Assembly: GCA_011799875.1 (NCBI GenBank)
Contig: CM022299.1
Span: 31,089,996-31,153,995 of the forward strand
Origin: Thinopyrum elongatum
Lineage: Eukaryota; Streptophyta; Magnoliopsida; Poales; Poaceae
Direction: 5' to 3'
DNA: 64,000 bases
Positions within the stretch are counted from its first letter, which is position 1; every line of letters starts with the position of its first letter. The notes below the pieces were generated by a model. That model was given only the letters and a program-made list of their open reading frames with translations, was not told where the DNA came from and did no database searches. Positions 24,340-35,200 of the stretch are shown here, one piece after another. The position numbers and the translations under genes are program-made.

Positions 24340-24429
24340 ACTCCAACGTCGACGCAGCTCCCGAGACTGATGTAGCTTCGGAGGTCGACTACGCTCCAGA
24401 CGATCAGACCCTTGCTGCCGAGCTTCCAG
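24340..24429 (+). other. Exon-like segment A inside the Tekay LTR
   Basis: A long pyrimidine tract ending CTCTCGATAG precedes this 90 bp segment, and CCAG|GCAAGC follows, fitting an acceptor and a GC-type donor. It encodes an acidic peptide (DVASEVDYAPDDQTLAAELP). The copy in the 3' LTR keeps both boundaries and the frame, with a few substitutions. Its phase fits segment B at 26023. No start codon is evident, and an upstream donor (CTCG|GTGAGC at 23184) does not join in an open frame from the ATG at 22778. It is a candidate only. Confidence 0.4.
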
Positions 24430-26022
24430 GCAAGCAACCCCCTTTTGAGCATTCCGATATCGCCCACTCTATTCTCTCTTATGCTTGCATTAGAATCTGC
24501 TGCTGTTACTGTATCCTATATCTGCTGCATAGCCTGTTTACTTGTAACCCGCTGTTGATACTTACCTGTTATCCTAAACTGTTTAGAATAGGTTGGGTAG
24601 AGACCATCAGAGACCCCACTTGTCCCGACTGCACCGTTGGATGCTCAGAAGACCCGATCATCGGGATCGAAGACCAGGCCCCGACATTGCACGTCACTTC
24701 CCCCTTAACTGCTCGACACTACTGGGTTAATATCGAGTGCCGAGGGTGATACCTCGTCAGCACTTCTGATGATAACCTTGTAGGTTAGTTATTCGGTCGT
24801 GGTAAGCGAGGGTGATTCCTCCTACACCACCCCCGATAACGACATTGTCGTTTAACGGCTCAGGAGTGGACCTCGAGGGTGATACCTCTTTAGTTCACCT
24901 TGATGTTTACGTCAGGTGGGAATCCAACGAGGGTGATGCCTCGGATTCCTTCTTGATATGGTAGCCACACGGATGCCTTTACATTGTGGTTGACACTGCT
25001 TAATTTGGATAAAGACGGGTCGGCCCTGAGGGGTACCTGCGCGAGCTAAATTGCGAGAGTTGTGGAGTCGGGTGGACCTGGATGGTGCCCGAGATTAGAA
25101 CACGAGGCGTGGCCGGGCATTCCTCACCCTTGCCGCAAGTCCTCGAGATGGGGCGACGGGGTCATATCTTTCGTGAGTCTCTGCTCGTTACCGCACTACC
25201 AACACACTAACAGTTTGGATATTTGATCCGAGGGGCCTCTGGCCTGATAGCACTAACCATCACGTGGGCATAGTATGGGCGTTCTGCGTCGTATACTTCA
25301 GCCGAAGCTTAATAGACGTCAGCGACTGAGCGGCGCGCGCTGGATTGGACTGGTTACGCAACCGCGCTTGTATTAAGGGGTTCCTAGGTCTGCTTCCGGC
25401 CGCCCACGCAATGCGCAGGAGTTCCCGGGGCGAAGGCCCAAGACCCCTAGGGGCATAGGTTAGTCCCGCGTGCTGACCTCTCTATTAAGTATTTGGTTGG
25501 GTTGCGGCGTGTTGCTTAGCCGAGGCCGGGCATGACCTAGAAAAGTGTGTCCGGCCGGAGTTAAGCGAACGTGGTGGGTAAGTTGGTGCACCCCTGCAGG
25601 GAAGAACTAATCTATCGATAGCCTGTCCTATGGTAACGGACACTCGGAGTTGTATCCCGATCGATACAACTAGAACTGGAGACTTGAGATGTAATGGATA
25701 GTATGGCTCTGGGATTGCTTTCTCGTAGGGAGTCGAGGAAGAATCTCTGGCCGAGGTTGATGATACTACAACTACTTTACATTATGTTAATCTGCACTCT
25801 TCTAATGCTGCAAGACCGATGAAGATGCTTGAAGATGCTAGTCTTCGATAGGACTAGGCTTTCCCCCTCTATTCTGGCATTTCTGCAGCCCAGTCCACAT
25901 ATACAGCCCTTCTTTGAAAATGTTGCATATGTAGTGTAGATCCTTTCTTGCTGAGTACTTCGGATGAGTACTCATGTTTGCTTTATTTTCTTTTTCTCCC
26001 CATATCCACTTGACGCAACCAG

Positions 26023-26126
26023 ATGACGGAGCCCCTGAGTTAGCTACCCCTGTCGACGACTACAGCTACTACTACTACCCTCCAGGCGAGAACTACTATG
26101 AGGAGCCGACAGACGACCAGGAGTAG
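26023..26126 (+). other. Exon-like segment B inside the Tekay LTR
   Basis: This follows the acceptor-like CGCAACCAG and encodes DDGAPELATPVDD, then a tyrosine-rich stretch (YSYYYYPPGENYYEEPTDD), then TAG at 26124-26126. It begins with two bases that complete the codon left open by segment A. The equivalent frame is open in the 3' LTR (about 36098-36200). An apparent 3' UTR with AATATAAAG (26307-26315) follows. Whether it is ever translated is unknown. Confidence 0.4.
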
Positions 26127-26435
26127 GATTCGGAGGGTCCTAGGCAGGAGGCCTACGCCTTTCGATCGTAGAATTTTATTTTGCCCCGCCTTCCTAAAGG
26201 CTTATCTCTATTTCTGTAATATATCTGTACCCAGATATCTGATGCTTCCGCTGACACTTGTATGCCATCGAGCTATGTATTCGAGCCCTCGAGGCCCTGG
26301 CTTGTAATATAAAGCTTGTATGACTTTATTTATGTTTTAGAGTTGTGTTGTGATATCTTCAAGTGAGTCCTTAGGCTTGATCGTGTGCATTTGCGTGTAT
26401 GATTAGTACACTTTTAAGCCGGGGTCGTCTTAGGT

Positions 26436-26448
26436 TGGTATCAGAGCC
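26436..26448 (+). promoter_or_regulatory. Primer-binding site, initiator tRNA-Met type
   Basis: TGGTATCAGAGCC lies 3 bases after the 5' LTR end. It is complementary to the 3' end of plant initiator tRNA-Met, which primes minus-strand synthesis in chromoviruses. Confidence 0.9.
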
Positions 26449-26824
26449 GACTGCCTCTAGGAATCCCCCTATCCAATTCCTTGGCCGAAGTTGAGTCTAG
26501 TGGTCGAAAACTGTTTTACTAACTTGGCTGTGTGGCTTACGGGCCCACGTCGCCAACTGGGTGGTATTAGAATCTTTTATTCCTCATCTATACTCTGGGA
26601 CTCTGATCACTCTTCTATTTGGGTTTAATAAATTCACTAACGCCGACACTTAGGATCTCGTAAATTCCATCCATCCGGAGAGCTGGATTCTGTGCGATTT
26701 CCCTGACATTGATCTGATTAGTCTGATAATCATTTTCCTTTCCATTGTTTTGTTTAACCTTTCCCTTCAAGATCTGTTATATTCCTTATCGTCGTATGAC
26801 AACTCTAAACTTCCTCTGTTTCAG

Positions 26825-27595
26825 ATGGATCGCCTGTTTTCACCGCGCCCCACGATGCAGCTTGTGCTTCGCACTTGGGCTCGCGATGCCCCTGGATTTC
26901 CAGCTATTCTGATCGCTCTCTTGACCAAGCTAGGTTACCGCTGGTACCCCGAGTACATGGTCTACGAGGTATGCCGCGAGTTCAACCAGGAGCAGTACTA
27001 TGCTGATGTTCGCATCTATGATCAGCAAAATGACTCAGACACTGAGCTGTATCTTTTCCACGGTATCGGCGTGACGATTGAGATGGCAGCCCATGATGCT
27101 GCTTACTCTGCTGTCGCACGTCTTCGAGGAGAGCACAGCGCTAGCTTGGATGCCTCTGAGTACAGATACATTCTGTATGCCCCTGCTGGAGATGCTACTG
27201 GATACTACACAGCTATCTCTGCCTCGTACGAGCCCCGTCGCTACGATCCGCGAGTTCTGATTCAGTGTACTCAGGCTCTGGATCGCACTGTTCGGGCTCT
27301 GGCTGTCGAGTTGTTTGCCACTCGAGTACGACTCTACGAGGCTATGACACAATTGCTACCAGCTGTTCGTGCAGGGATACATCCGGAGCATATCCTTTAC
27401 CCGCGCAGGACAGAGATGCCACCAGGTATTGATTGGCCTACTGTGGGAGGTCACACGCTTGCACGTGGACCTCTTCTTTCAGCTCGAGACCGGGTTCTGC
27501 ATCAGAGTGCACATGGAGCGGAGGATCCTTCTGCGACGAACATCCGTCGTCCGCACTTGCAGCTACCCCGTTTCAGTGGTTTTCTCCGACGTTGA
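26825..27595 (+). CDS. Extra ORF upstream of gag with a dsRBD-like pattern (ORF0)
   Basis: The frame is open for 256 codons from the ATG at 26825. An upstream in-frame ATG at 26750 exists, but TTCCTCTGTTTCAG directly before 26825 looks like a splice acceptor, so I prefer the later start. Residues 25-101 follow an alpha-beta-beta-beta-alpha pattern like a double-stranded RNA-binding domain: a helix (FPAILIALLTKLGYRW), strands around PEYMVYEV and YYADVRIYD, a LYLFHGIGV turn and an Ala-rich helix (EMAAHDAAYSAVARLR). The basic residues normally contacting RNA at the start of that last helix are mostly absent. The C-terminal third has no recognisable domain. It has no zinc knuckle and no gag core. 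The open frame contrasts with the broken pol downstream. The fold call is my inference from pattern only. Confidence 0.6.
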   Translation: MDRLFSPRPTMQLVLRTWARDAPGFPAILIALLTKLGYRWYPEYMVYEVCREFNQEQYYADVRIYDQQNDSDTELYLFHGIGVTIEMAAHDAAYSAVARLRGEHSASLDASEYRYILYAPAGDATGYYTAISASYEPRRYDPRVLIQCTQALDRTVRALAVELFATRVRLYEAMTQLLPAVRAGIHPEHILYPRRTEMPPGIDWPTVGGHTLARGPLLSARDRVLHQSAHGAEDPSATNIRRPHLQLPRFSGFLRR

Positions 27596-27840
27596 TGTAG
27601 CCTTTGCTATGTCTCGTTGTGTACTTCCTTACCACGTGCCTGCGTGCCGCCTAGCATGTCTAGCTTTTGGATTTGCGCCGTTATGCTGTCCAATTGTAAC
27701 CGACTATGTATGGATCTGTATGTCCTAAATGACTGCCATTAAGTATCTGTTGCACTACTTAAATTCCATCATGTTACCTCATGCTTGTTGCTAAACATTC
27801 GTAGTGCCTTCTGCTAAACTACCCCTGTTGATTTAGCAGG

Positions 27841-28824
27841 ATGGGTGATAACAATCCACCTCCGCCGCCACCGCCTGACTATATGGCTGCGTTGATGCAA
27901 CAGTTTGAACTGAACCGCCAATTCATGACAGGGATTATGCAACAGTTCCCTCGTCCCAATGCCGACCAGCAGCCACCTTCAATCACACTGCCAGAGTTTA
28001 TGCGACTCAACCCGTCGTTCTTCCGCAACACAGTTAATCCGCTGGATGCCGATGACTGGCTGCGTGACATCTTCTATGAGATGGAGTCCGCTGATGTCGC
28101 CCCTGCCAACTATGTCACCTTCGCGACGTACTTCCTGAAGGGACCCGCAACACAATGGTGGGCCACTCACCGACAGACCCTACCTCCTGGAACTGTCATT
28201 ACCTGGGTGGAGTTCAAGACTGCTTTTCGCGCCCGCTATATTCCTCAAGCTGTTATAGCTCGGAAGAAGGCCGAGTTCCGTAGCCTCATTCAAGGCAACA
28301 AGTCTGTAGAAGTCTATCAGCGCGAGTTCCTTGACTTGTCTCGCTACGCTGAAGAAGACATACCTACTGATGCTCGTAGACAGGAGAAGTTTCGTGAAGG
28401 ACTGCACCATGACATTCAGTTAGCCCTGCTCGTCCAAGATTTTCCTGACTTCGCCACCTTGGTGAACAAGGCTATCATGGTCGAGACTGGTCTGAAGAAG
28501 CACAAGGAAGCGACCAGACGCACTCGTGAAGCGGGCTCATCTTCGGGCTCGTCTTCCCAGAAGCGCCGTATATGGATTCCACAGAGCATGTACCGTCCAG
28601 CAGCTCCAGTGTACAGGCCTGCATATGCCGCACCTCGTCTGCCTCCTCCACCACCGAGGCAGCCTCTTCGAGCTGCACCACCTCGAGCTCCTGCACCACG
28701 TCCTGATAGTGGACTCTGCTTCAAGTGTGGCCAGCCAGGTCACCGTGCCAGAGATTGCTCTCAGAATCAGAATCAGTTAGCACTTCCTTCTGCTAGCCGT
28801 GGTAATGGCCGTGGGAATTCTTAG
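27841..28824 (+). CDS. gag: Gag of Tekay element
   Basis: The frame is 327 codons from the ATG at 27841, directly preceded by TTGATTTAGCAG|G, which fits a 3' splice site. The N-terminus is Pro-rich (PPPPPPPDYM). The retrotransposon gag domain covers about residues 50-215 (WLRDIFYEMESADV; ATQWWATHRQTLPPG; QREFLDLSRYAEED). A Pro/Arg-rich linker and one CCHC knuckle (CFKCGQPGHRARDC, near residue 300) follow. The TAG at 28822-28824 is followed in frame by protease sequence, so it is probably a premature stop within a former gag-pol frame. Gag packages the RNA into particles. Confidence 0.88.
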   Translation: MGDNNPPPPPPPDYMAALMQQFELNRQFMTGIMQQFPRPNADQQPPSITLPEFMRLNPSFFRNTVNPLDADDWLRDIFYEMESADVAPANYVTFATYFLKGPATQWWATHRQTLPPGTVITWVEFKTAFRARYIPQAVIARKKAEFRSLIQGNKSVEVYQREFLDLSRYAEEDIPTDARRQEKFREGLHHDIQLALLVQDFPDFATLVNKAIMVETGLKKHKEATRRTREAGSSSGSSSQKRRIWIPQSMYRPAAPVYRPAYAAPRLPPPPPRQPLRAAPPRAPAPRPDSGLCFKCGQPGHRARDCSQNQNQLALPSASRGNGRGNS

Positions 28825-31800
28825 CCTCGCTACAGCAATGTTAGGCCTTCTTATGGTCATGGGCAGGCCTTCCATGTCAACATGAATGAAGACCCGGAAC
28901 AACCAGCAACTGTGATGGGTACACTTCTTGTTAATTCAGTACCTGCAACTATTTTATTTGATTTAGGAGCATCGCATTCATTCATGTCAGAACATTTTGC
29001 ACTCTTGCATGACGTTAAGTGTGAAACGCTACAACATCCGTTAGTAGTAAACACTCCCGCGGGACGATGCCGAACTTCTATATTCAGCCCCCAAGTCACT
29101 GTTGACATTGAAGGGTTGCACTTTCATGCAAACCCCATTATTCTGCAATCTTCAAAAATTGACCTTATTCTGGGAATGGATTGGTTGAAGGCTCACTACG
29201 CCTCAATCAATTGTGCTACTAAAGTTGTACACCTCCTGCACCCATCTAATGAGTTAGTGAATTACCGAGCTCATATCACTCAGAAAGCCGAGGCTCAGAT
29301 TTATGCCTTGAATGCGTTGAACGCTTCTCCGCTGGAGGGAGGGGATCGAAAACATTCCAGTCGTGTGTGACTTCCAGGATGTCTTTCCAGAAGAACTTCC
29401 AGGAATACCCCCTGCTAGAGCGGTCGAGTTCGTCATCGACTTGAAGCCTGGCACCACTCCTATTGCGAAGCGTCCTTACAAGATGCCTCCGCACCACCTT
29501 CTCGAGCTTAAGGAAGAAATCGATAAATCACTTAAGAAGGGCTTTATCCGACTAGTTCCTCTGCCTGGGGAGCACCGTCTCTCTTTGTCAAGAAGAAAGA
29601 TGGTATGAATAGGTTGGTCCAAGATTACCGTCCTATCAACCAGGCAACCATTCAGAATAAATATCCGCTTCCCCGGATCAATGACTTATATGATCAACTT
29701 GCTGGATCATCGGTGTTTTCTAAACTCGACTTGAGGTTGGGTTATCACCAGATCCATGTCCGCGAAGAGGATATTCCGAAGACTGCCTTCGTTACTCGTT
29801 ATGGCTCCTATGAATACACCATCATGTCGTTTGGCCTAACGAATGCTCCCGCTACGTTCTCCCGCTTGATGAATTATATATTCATGGATTACCTCGACAA
29901 ATTCGTCATGGTATAACTGGATGATATTCTGGTATATTCGAAGAATAAGGAAGCACATGCCGAACATCTTCGCCTTGTCCTAGAAAGGGTTCGAGAACAT
30001 AAGTTGTATGCCAAGTACTCCAAATGCGAGTTCTGGCTTTCTGAAGTGACCTACCTTGGACATGTGATTTCCAAGGATGGTATTGCCATTAACCCGGAGC
30101 GTGTTCAGGCTATTCTTGACTGGACTCCTCCGAAGAACACCAAGCAAGTCCGAAGTTTTCTCGGCCTTGCAAGTTATTGTCAATGATTCGTCAAAAACTT
30201 TTCCAAGATTGCCAAGCCCCTGACTAATATGCTCCACAAAGGCGTTAAGTTTGAGTGGACAGACAAACGTCAGGAGAGTTTCCAGACCCTCAAGGACAAG
30301 CTTACTTCTGCTCCAATGCTTGCTCCTCCCGATTCTTGCAAGGACTTTGTGATATATTGTGACGCTTCTCGTCAGGGATTAGGCTGTGTCCTAATGCAAG
30401 AACGGAAGGTAATTGCATATGCCTCGCGACAATTGCGCCTGCATGAAGAAAACTATCCAGTGCATGATCTCGAACTCGCTGCTGTGCTCTATGCTTTGAA
30501 GAAGTGGCGACACTACCTCCTTGGTAATCGGTGTGAGATTTATAAGGATCACCAGAGTCTGAAGTATTTGTTCACCCAACCGGATCTTAATCTCCGTCAA
30601 CAGCGATGGTTGGAAACAATTACGGACTATGACTGTGATATTTATTATACCCCTGGCAAGGCTAACGTGATGGCTGATGCCTTGAGCCGCAAGTCCTATT
30701 GCAACAACCTCATGGTTAAGCAAGCTCAACCCCAGCTATATGAAGAACTGTGCAAGCTGAACGTCAGTATCGTTCCGCAGGGTTCTCTTAATAACCTTGT
30801 GGTACAACCAGACCTTGAGAAAGCTGTAAAGATTGCGCAAGCCAAAGATGCCGAGATAGATCTGATGAAGAAAGAACTTCACCTTGAGAAATACAGGGAT
30901 TTCTCAATTGCTGAAGATGGAACTTTATATTTCCGAGACCGCATTGTAGTACCTCGCTTCGAGCTTATGACTGACAAGGTCATGAAGGAGGCTCATGATA
31001 CACCGCTGTCTATCCATCCGGGTAGTACCAAGATGTATCACGATCTTCGACAGAGGTACTGGTGGTCTAGAATGAAGCAGGACATTGCTCGATATGTTGC
31101 TGAATGTGACGTATGTCGTCGCGTGAAAGCAGAACATCAGAAGCCTGCTAGAATTCTTCAACCACTCCCTATTCCTTTGTGGAAGTGGGATAAAGTGCAA
31201 ATGGATTTCATTACTGGTCTTCCCAAGTCTCAGAAAGGTCACGATGCTATTCTTGTCGTCGTCGACCAGCTTTCCAAGGTTGCTCATTTTCTGCCTGTCA
31301 AGGAGACTATCACTGCTAGTCAGTTAGCAGAACTTTACATCTCCAGAATTGTTTCACTCCATGGTATTCCGAAGGAGATCAGTTCGGACCGTGGCGGTCT
31401 TTTCACATCCAAGTTCTGGGAAAGTTTCCAAGAAGCTATGGGAACTCACATTACCTGGAGTTCGGCTTATCATCCTCAATCCCAAGGCCAAGTCGAGCGA
31501 GTAAATCAAGTGCTTGAAGATATGCTTCGGGCTTGTGTTGTATCATTCGGAAAGAAGTGGGAAGAATCTCTCCCGTTTGCCGAATTCTCTTATAACAACA
31601 GCTATCAAGCCAGCTTGAAAATGGTCCCCTTCGAAGTGCTTTATGGACGTAAGTGTCGAACCCATCTGAATTGGTCAGAAAATGGGGAACGACCTCTCGT
31701 GGGACCGGACATTATCCAACACGCTGAAGAACAAGTCAGAATTGTCCGACAAAATCTCAAGGCGGCTCAGGACCGCCAGAAGAGCAACTACGATCGCAAA

Positions 31801-32295
31801 CGATGGGGTCTGACTTATCAACCAGGTGATCAAGCTTATCTTCGTGTCACTCCTATGAAGGGCACCCGTCGATTCGGAATCAAGGGCAAGCTAGCGCCTC
31901 GCTATATTGGTCCCTTTCGTATTGTTGCCAGACATGGACAGGTGGCATATAAATTGGAGTTGCCACCACAATTCTCTCATATCCACGACGTCTTCCATGT
32001 GTCACAACTTCGTAAATGCTTCAAGGAATCTGCGCACCATGCAGTGGATCACGAGATGCTTGAATTGCAAGATGACTTATCTTATAAGGAGCATCCAATC
32101 CGCATCCTTGATGAAGCTGAATGTAGAACTCGTCAGAAGTCGACCAAGCTCCTGAAAGTGCAGTGGTCGAATCATACTGAAGATGAAGCCACTTGGGACG
32201 CGAGGATCATCTTCGGGAAGAATATCCCGACCTCTTTCCTTCTACCTCCTAAATTCTCGGGACGAGAATTTCTTTTAGAGGAGGAGAATTTGTAA
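28825..32295 (+). pseudogene. pol: Pol of Tekay element (protease, RT, RNase H, integrase, chromodomain remnant)
   Basis: Domain order: protease with FDLGASHSFM (about 28960; Leu where Thr or Ser is usual); reverse transcriptase with [25 protein letters not shown] and LDDILVYS; RNase H with CDASRQGLGCVLMQ and MADALSRK (one motif reads YKDHQSLKYL, with Lys where Thr is usual); integrase with an intact HHCC finger (YVAECDVCRR) and D, D, E residues (MDFITGLP, SSDRGGLF, GQVERVNQ); then a chromodomain-like KVQWSNHTEDEATW whose end is divergent. Defects are frameshifts near 29340-29362 and 29555-29575, TAA at 29914 inside the RT catalytic region, and TGA at 30184. From 30187 on the frame is open. 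The TAA at 32293-32295 lies inside the 3' LTR, which is common in this lineage. Confidence 0.9.
32275..32288 (+). promoter_or_regulatory. Polypurine tract of Tekay element
   Basis: The purine-rich AGAGGAGGAGAA lies just before the TGTAACACCC start of the 3' LTR and overlaps the last codons of pol. Confidence 0.75.
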
Positions 32296-35200
32296 CACCC
32301 CTGTGTAATAGCCACTGTGGTTACCTGCTAATAATGCCAAGTCATCTCATTTGCAGTGCCTAATCATAGTGGTTAATCTCAGCAATTCAAATACTTCTCT
32401 GAAAATCAACTCAAATTCAAAAGTGCAAAATAAATTTGCTCAAACCCTATGGGAAAAATGTTCACTAAATAGCAAATATTCCAGAAGCACTCATAAAAAT
32501 ATAAACAATGATGATGGAGTTAGCTAAATGACTCAAACCACATAAAACAGCACCAAAACAGAATTATTTAATCCATTTATAATTAAATCAAATTCAAATA
32601 AAATTCTACTTTGCCCAAACCAATTTTTGGTGGAAGGTAATATTGCATTGTTATATTTGGGCCAAGTCCCACATTTTATATAAGAGCACAAGTGGCCTAA
32701 CTATTTCAAAACAGCAAAGAAATAAAGAAAAAGCAAAACAGAAAACAGAAAAATAAAACAAGGCACTGTGCACTGGGCCTAAGTGCACAGTGCCCCGACC
32801 ACGGCCCATCTGGCCCATCTTCCTCTCTCTCCTTCGGCGTGTCACCACCGCCATGGCTGAGCGCTCGCGCTCCGGTCGCCCGTCGACACGCCGACGCCAT
32901 CGACGCCCGCAGCCGACGAGGGGGATAAGGACGAGGCCCGTGCTTCCCCCCTGGGCCTCCTCACTCACTCCTCACCTCTCTCCCTCGCTCGCTCCGCCTT
33001 CTTCCCCTTCAGATCCATCGGCCGACGCGGTCGCCGCCGCGCATCGCCCGTCCTCGCGGTCACCGACGCCCGTCTGCCTCTCCGACAAGTCCGTTGGACT
33101 CGCCGCGGTCTTCCTCTTCTTCTGGTGGTCTCAGACGAAGCAGGGGAGCTGTGCAGCCGCCGTTCATCTTCGTCCCCATCTCCGGCCCTGCGGCGATCTC
33201 CGGCATCCCCGAGCCCCTCAGCGCTACTAAACCTCCACGGGCCACCTTGCGCCGCTCGGTGAGCACCCTTCCTCTCCCCTGGCCTCTCCGGTAGACCGTA
33301 TGCGCGCTAGAACGGCGGCACCACAGAGAACCGAACGCGCTGCCGCCCGTACGCGTCGCCGACGAGCCTCCGACGACCAAATGGTCATGGGCATGTGCCC
33401 ACCGTGCTTGCGACGTCGCGTAGATGCTGTAGGAGTAGATCACCGCGCGTTTTGGCCCTTGTCTTAACGAGCGCGAGTTCGCCGGGGTTCGGCCTCCGCC
33501 ACGGCTCATCGCCGGCGCCATTTCCGGTCATCTCTGGTCTGTACGAAGCCACCAATCGATGCGCGAGTCCTCCAGCTTTCGAACGCACCTAACCATGGCT
33601 CGAACCGAGCCCTGTAACGCGAATCCGAGCAGCTCCGACGGACGACCGCCGCGTTTTGTGCTCGCCGGCGTTTAGCCGCCGGCCAGCCGACGTGGCCAGG
33701 CGTGGGGTCCACCCTGGGACACTGCCAATGGCCCCGGTGGGTCCCGTTGACCCCGTTGACTCGGGTCAACATGCTGACTGGGCCGAGCCAGCCACTGCCA
33801 TGTGGGTCCCCCCTCGGCTAATTAATCTAATAAATGATTAAAAAATAAAAACTAATTAGTTAGACTAATGTCTCACTGACAGATGGGGCCCACCCCCTAA
33901 TTAACCATGTTAATTAGATTAACTCACTGTTAGTCTCAACAGAGGCTGACATGTGGGTCCCACTGGACCCACATGTCAGGTTTGACTCTGGTCAGCCGCT
34001 GTTGACTGCTGACGTCACAGTGACATCATGCTGACATCATATATCATTTTCTGTAAATAAAAATAAATCCAGAAAATCGATTAAATCTTCGGAAATTAAT
34101 AACTTTTAAACCGTAGCTCAGATCGAAAAACTTAAAACATGAAAGTTGCTCTGAACAACGAGACAAATTAGATCGTGTCGTCTGTTTCGATGCCGAAACC
34201 CCCTACGTAGGTGAAACCGCAACTTCGAGACCATATCCGGTAGATGAATAGTGCTTATACACCGGATAATAAATCTCGCGTTAATCCTAAAATAACTAAA
34301 GTGACTTAGGTGCATCTGTAGGCAACCCTGCAATGCATCCTAGCATAGCATATCATGTATTGCCTCATTTGCCATGCATTTATATGTTTCTTCCCCCTCT
34401 TCTCTCTCGATAGACCCCGACGTCGACACAGCTCCCGAGACTGACGTTGCTTCGGAGGTCGACTACGCTCCAGACGATCAGACCCTTGCTGCCGAGCTTC
34501 CAGGCAAGCACCCCCCTTTTGAGCATTCTGATATCGCCCACTCTCTTCTCTCTTATGCTTGCATTAGAATCTGCTACTGTTATTGTATCCTATATCTGCT
34601 ACATAGCCTATTTACTTGTAACCCGCTATTGATACTTACCTGTTATCCTAAACTGTTTAGAATAGGTTGGGTAGAGACCATCAGAGACCCCACTTGTCCC
34701 AACTGCCCCGCTGGATGCTCAGAAGACCTGATCATCGGGATCGAAGACCAGGCCCCGACATTGCACGTCACTTCCCCCTTAACTGCTCGACACTACTGGG
34801 TTAATATCGAGTGCCGAGGGTGATACCTCGTCAGCACTTCTGATGATAACCTTTTAGGTTAGTTATTCGGTCGTGGTAAGCGAGGGTGATTCCTCCTACA
34901 CCACCCCCGATAACGACATCGTCGTGCAACGGCTCAAGAGTGGACCTCGAGGGTGATACCTCTTTAGTTCACCTTGATGTTTACGTCAGGTGGGAATCTA
35001 ACGAGGGTGATGCCTCGGATTCCTTCTTGATATGGTAGCCACACGGATGCCTTTACATTGTGGTTGACACTGCTTAATTTGGATAAAGACGGGTCGGCCC
35101 TGAGGGGTACCCGCACGAGCTTAATTGCGAGAGTTGTGGAGTCGGGTGGACCTGGATGGTGCCCGAGATTTGAACACGAGGCGTGGCCGGGCATTCCTCG

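Larger units (their letters stand above)
22226..26432 (+). mobile_element. 5' LTR of Tekay element
   Basis: It starts TGTAACACCC and ends ...GGGGTCGTCTTA, while the 3' copy ends ...GTCGTCACA. A TATA box (TTTATATAAG, about 22611-22620) lies only 390 bp into the LTR. A GC-rich stretch of about 1 kb (22720-23720) follows, then AT-rich sequence, then exon-like segments. Four GAGGGTGATNCCTC units occur at 24742, 24808, 24875 and 24929. The final 300 bp resemble a gene 3' end. The LTR is unusually long and internally structured. Confidence 0.9.

Noticed and set aside
24742..24942. Possible CRISPR-like array of short repeats
   Set aside because: There are only four 14 bp units with uneven spacing in a plant LTR and no cas genes; these are LTR motifs.
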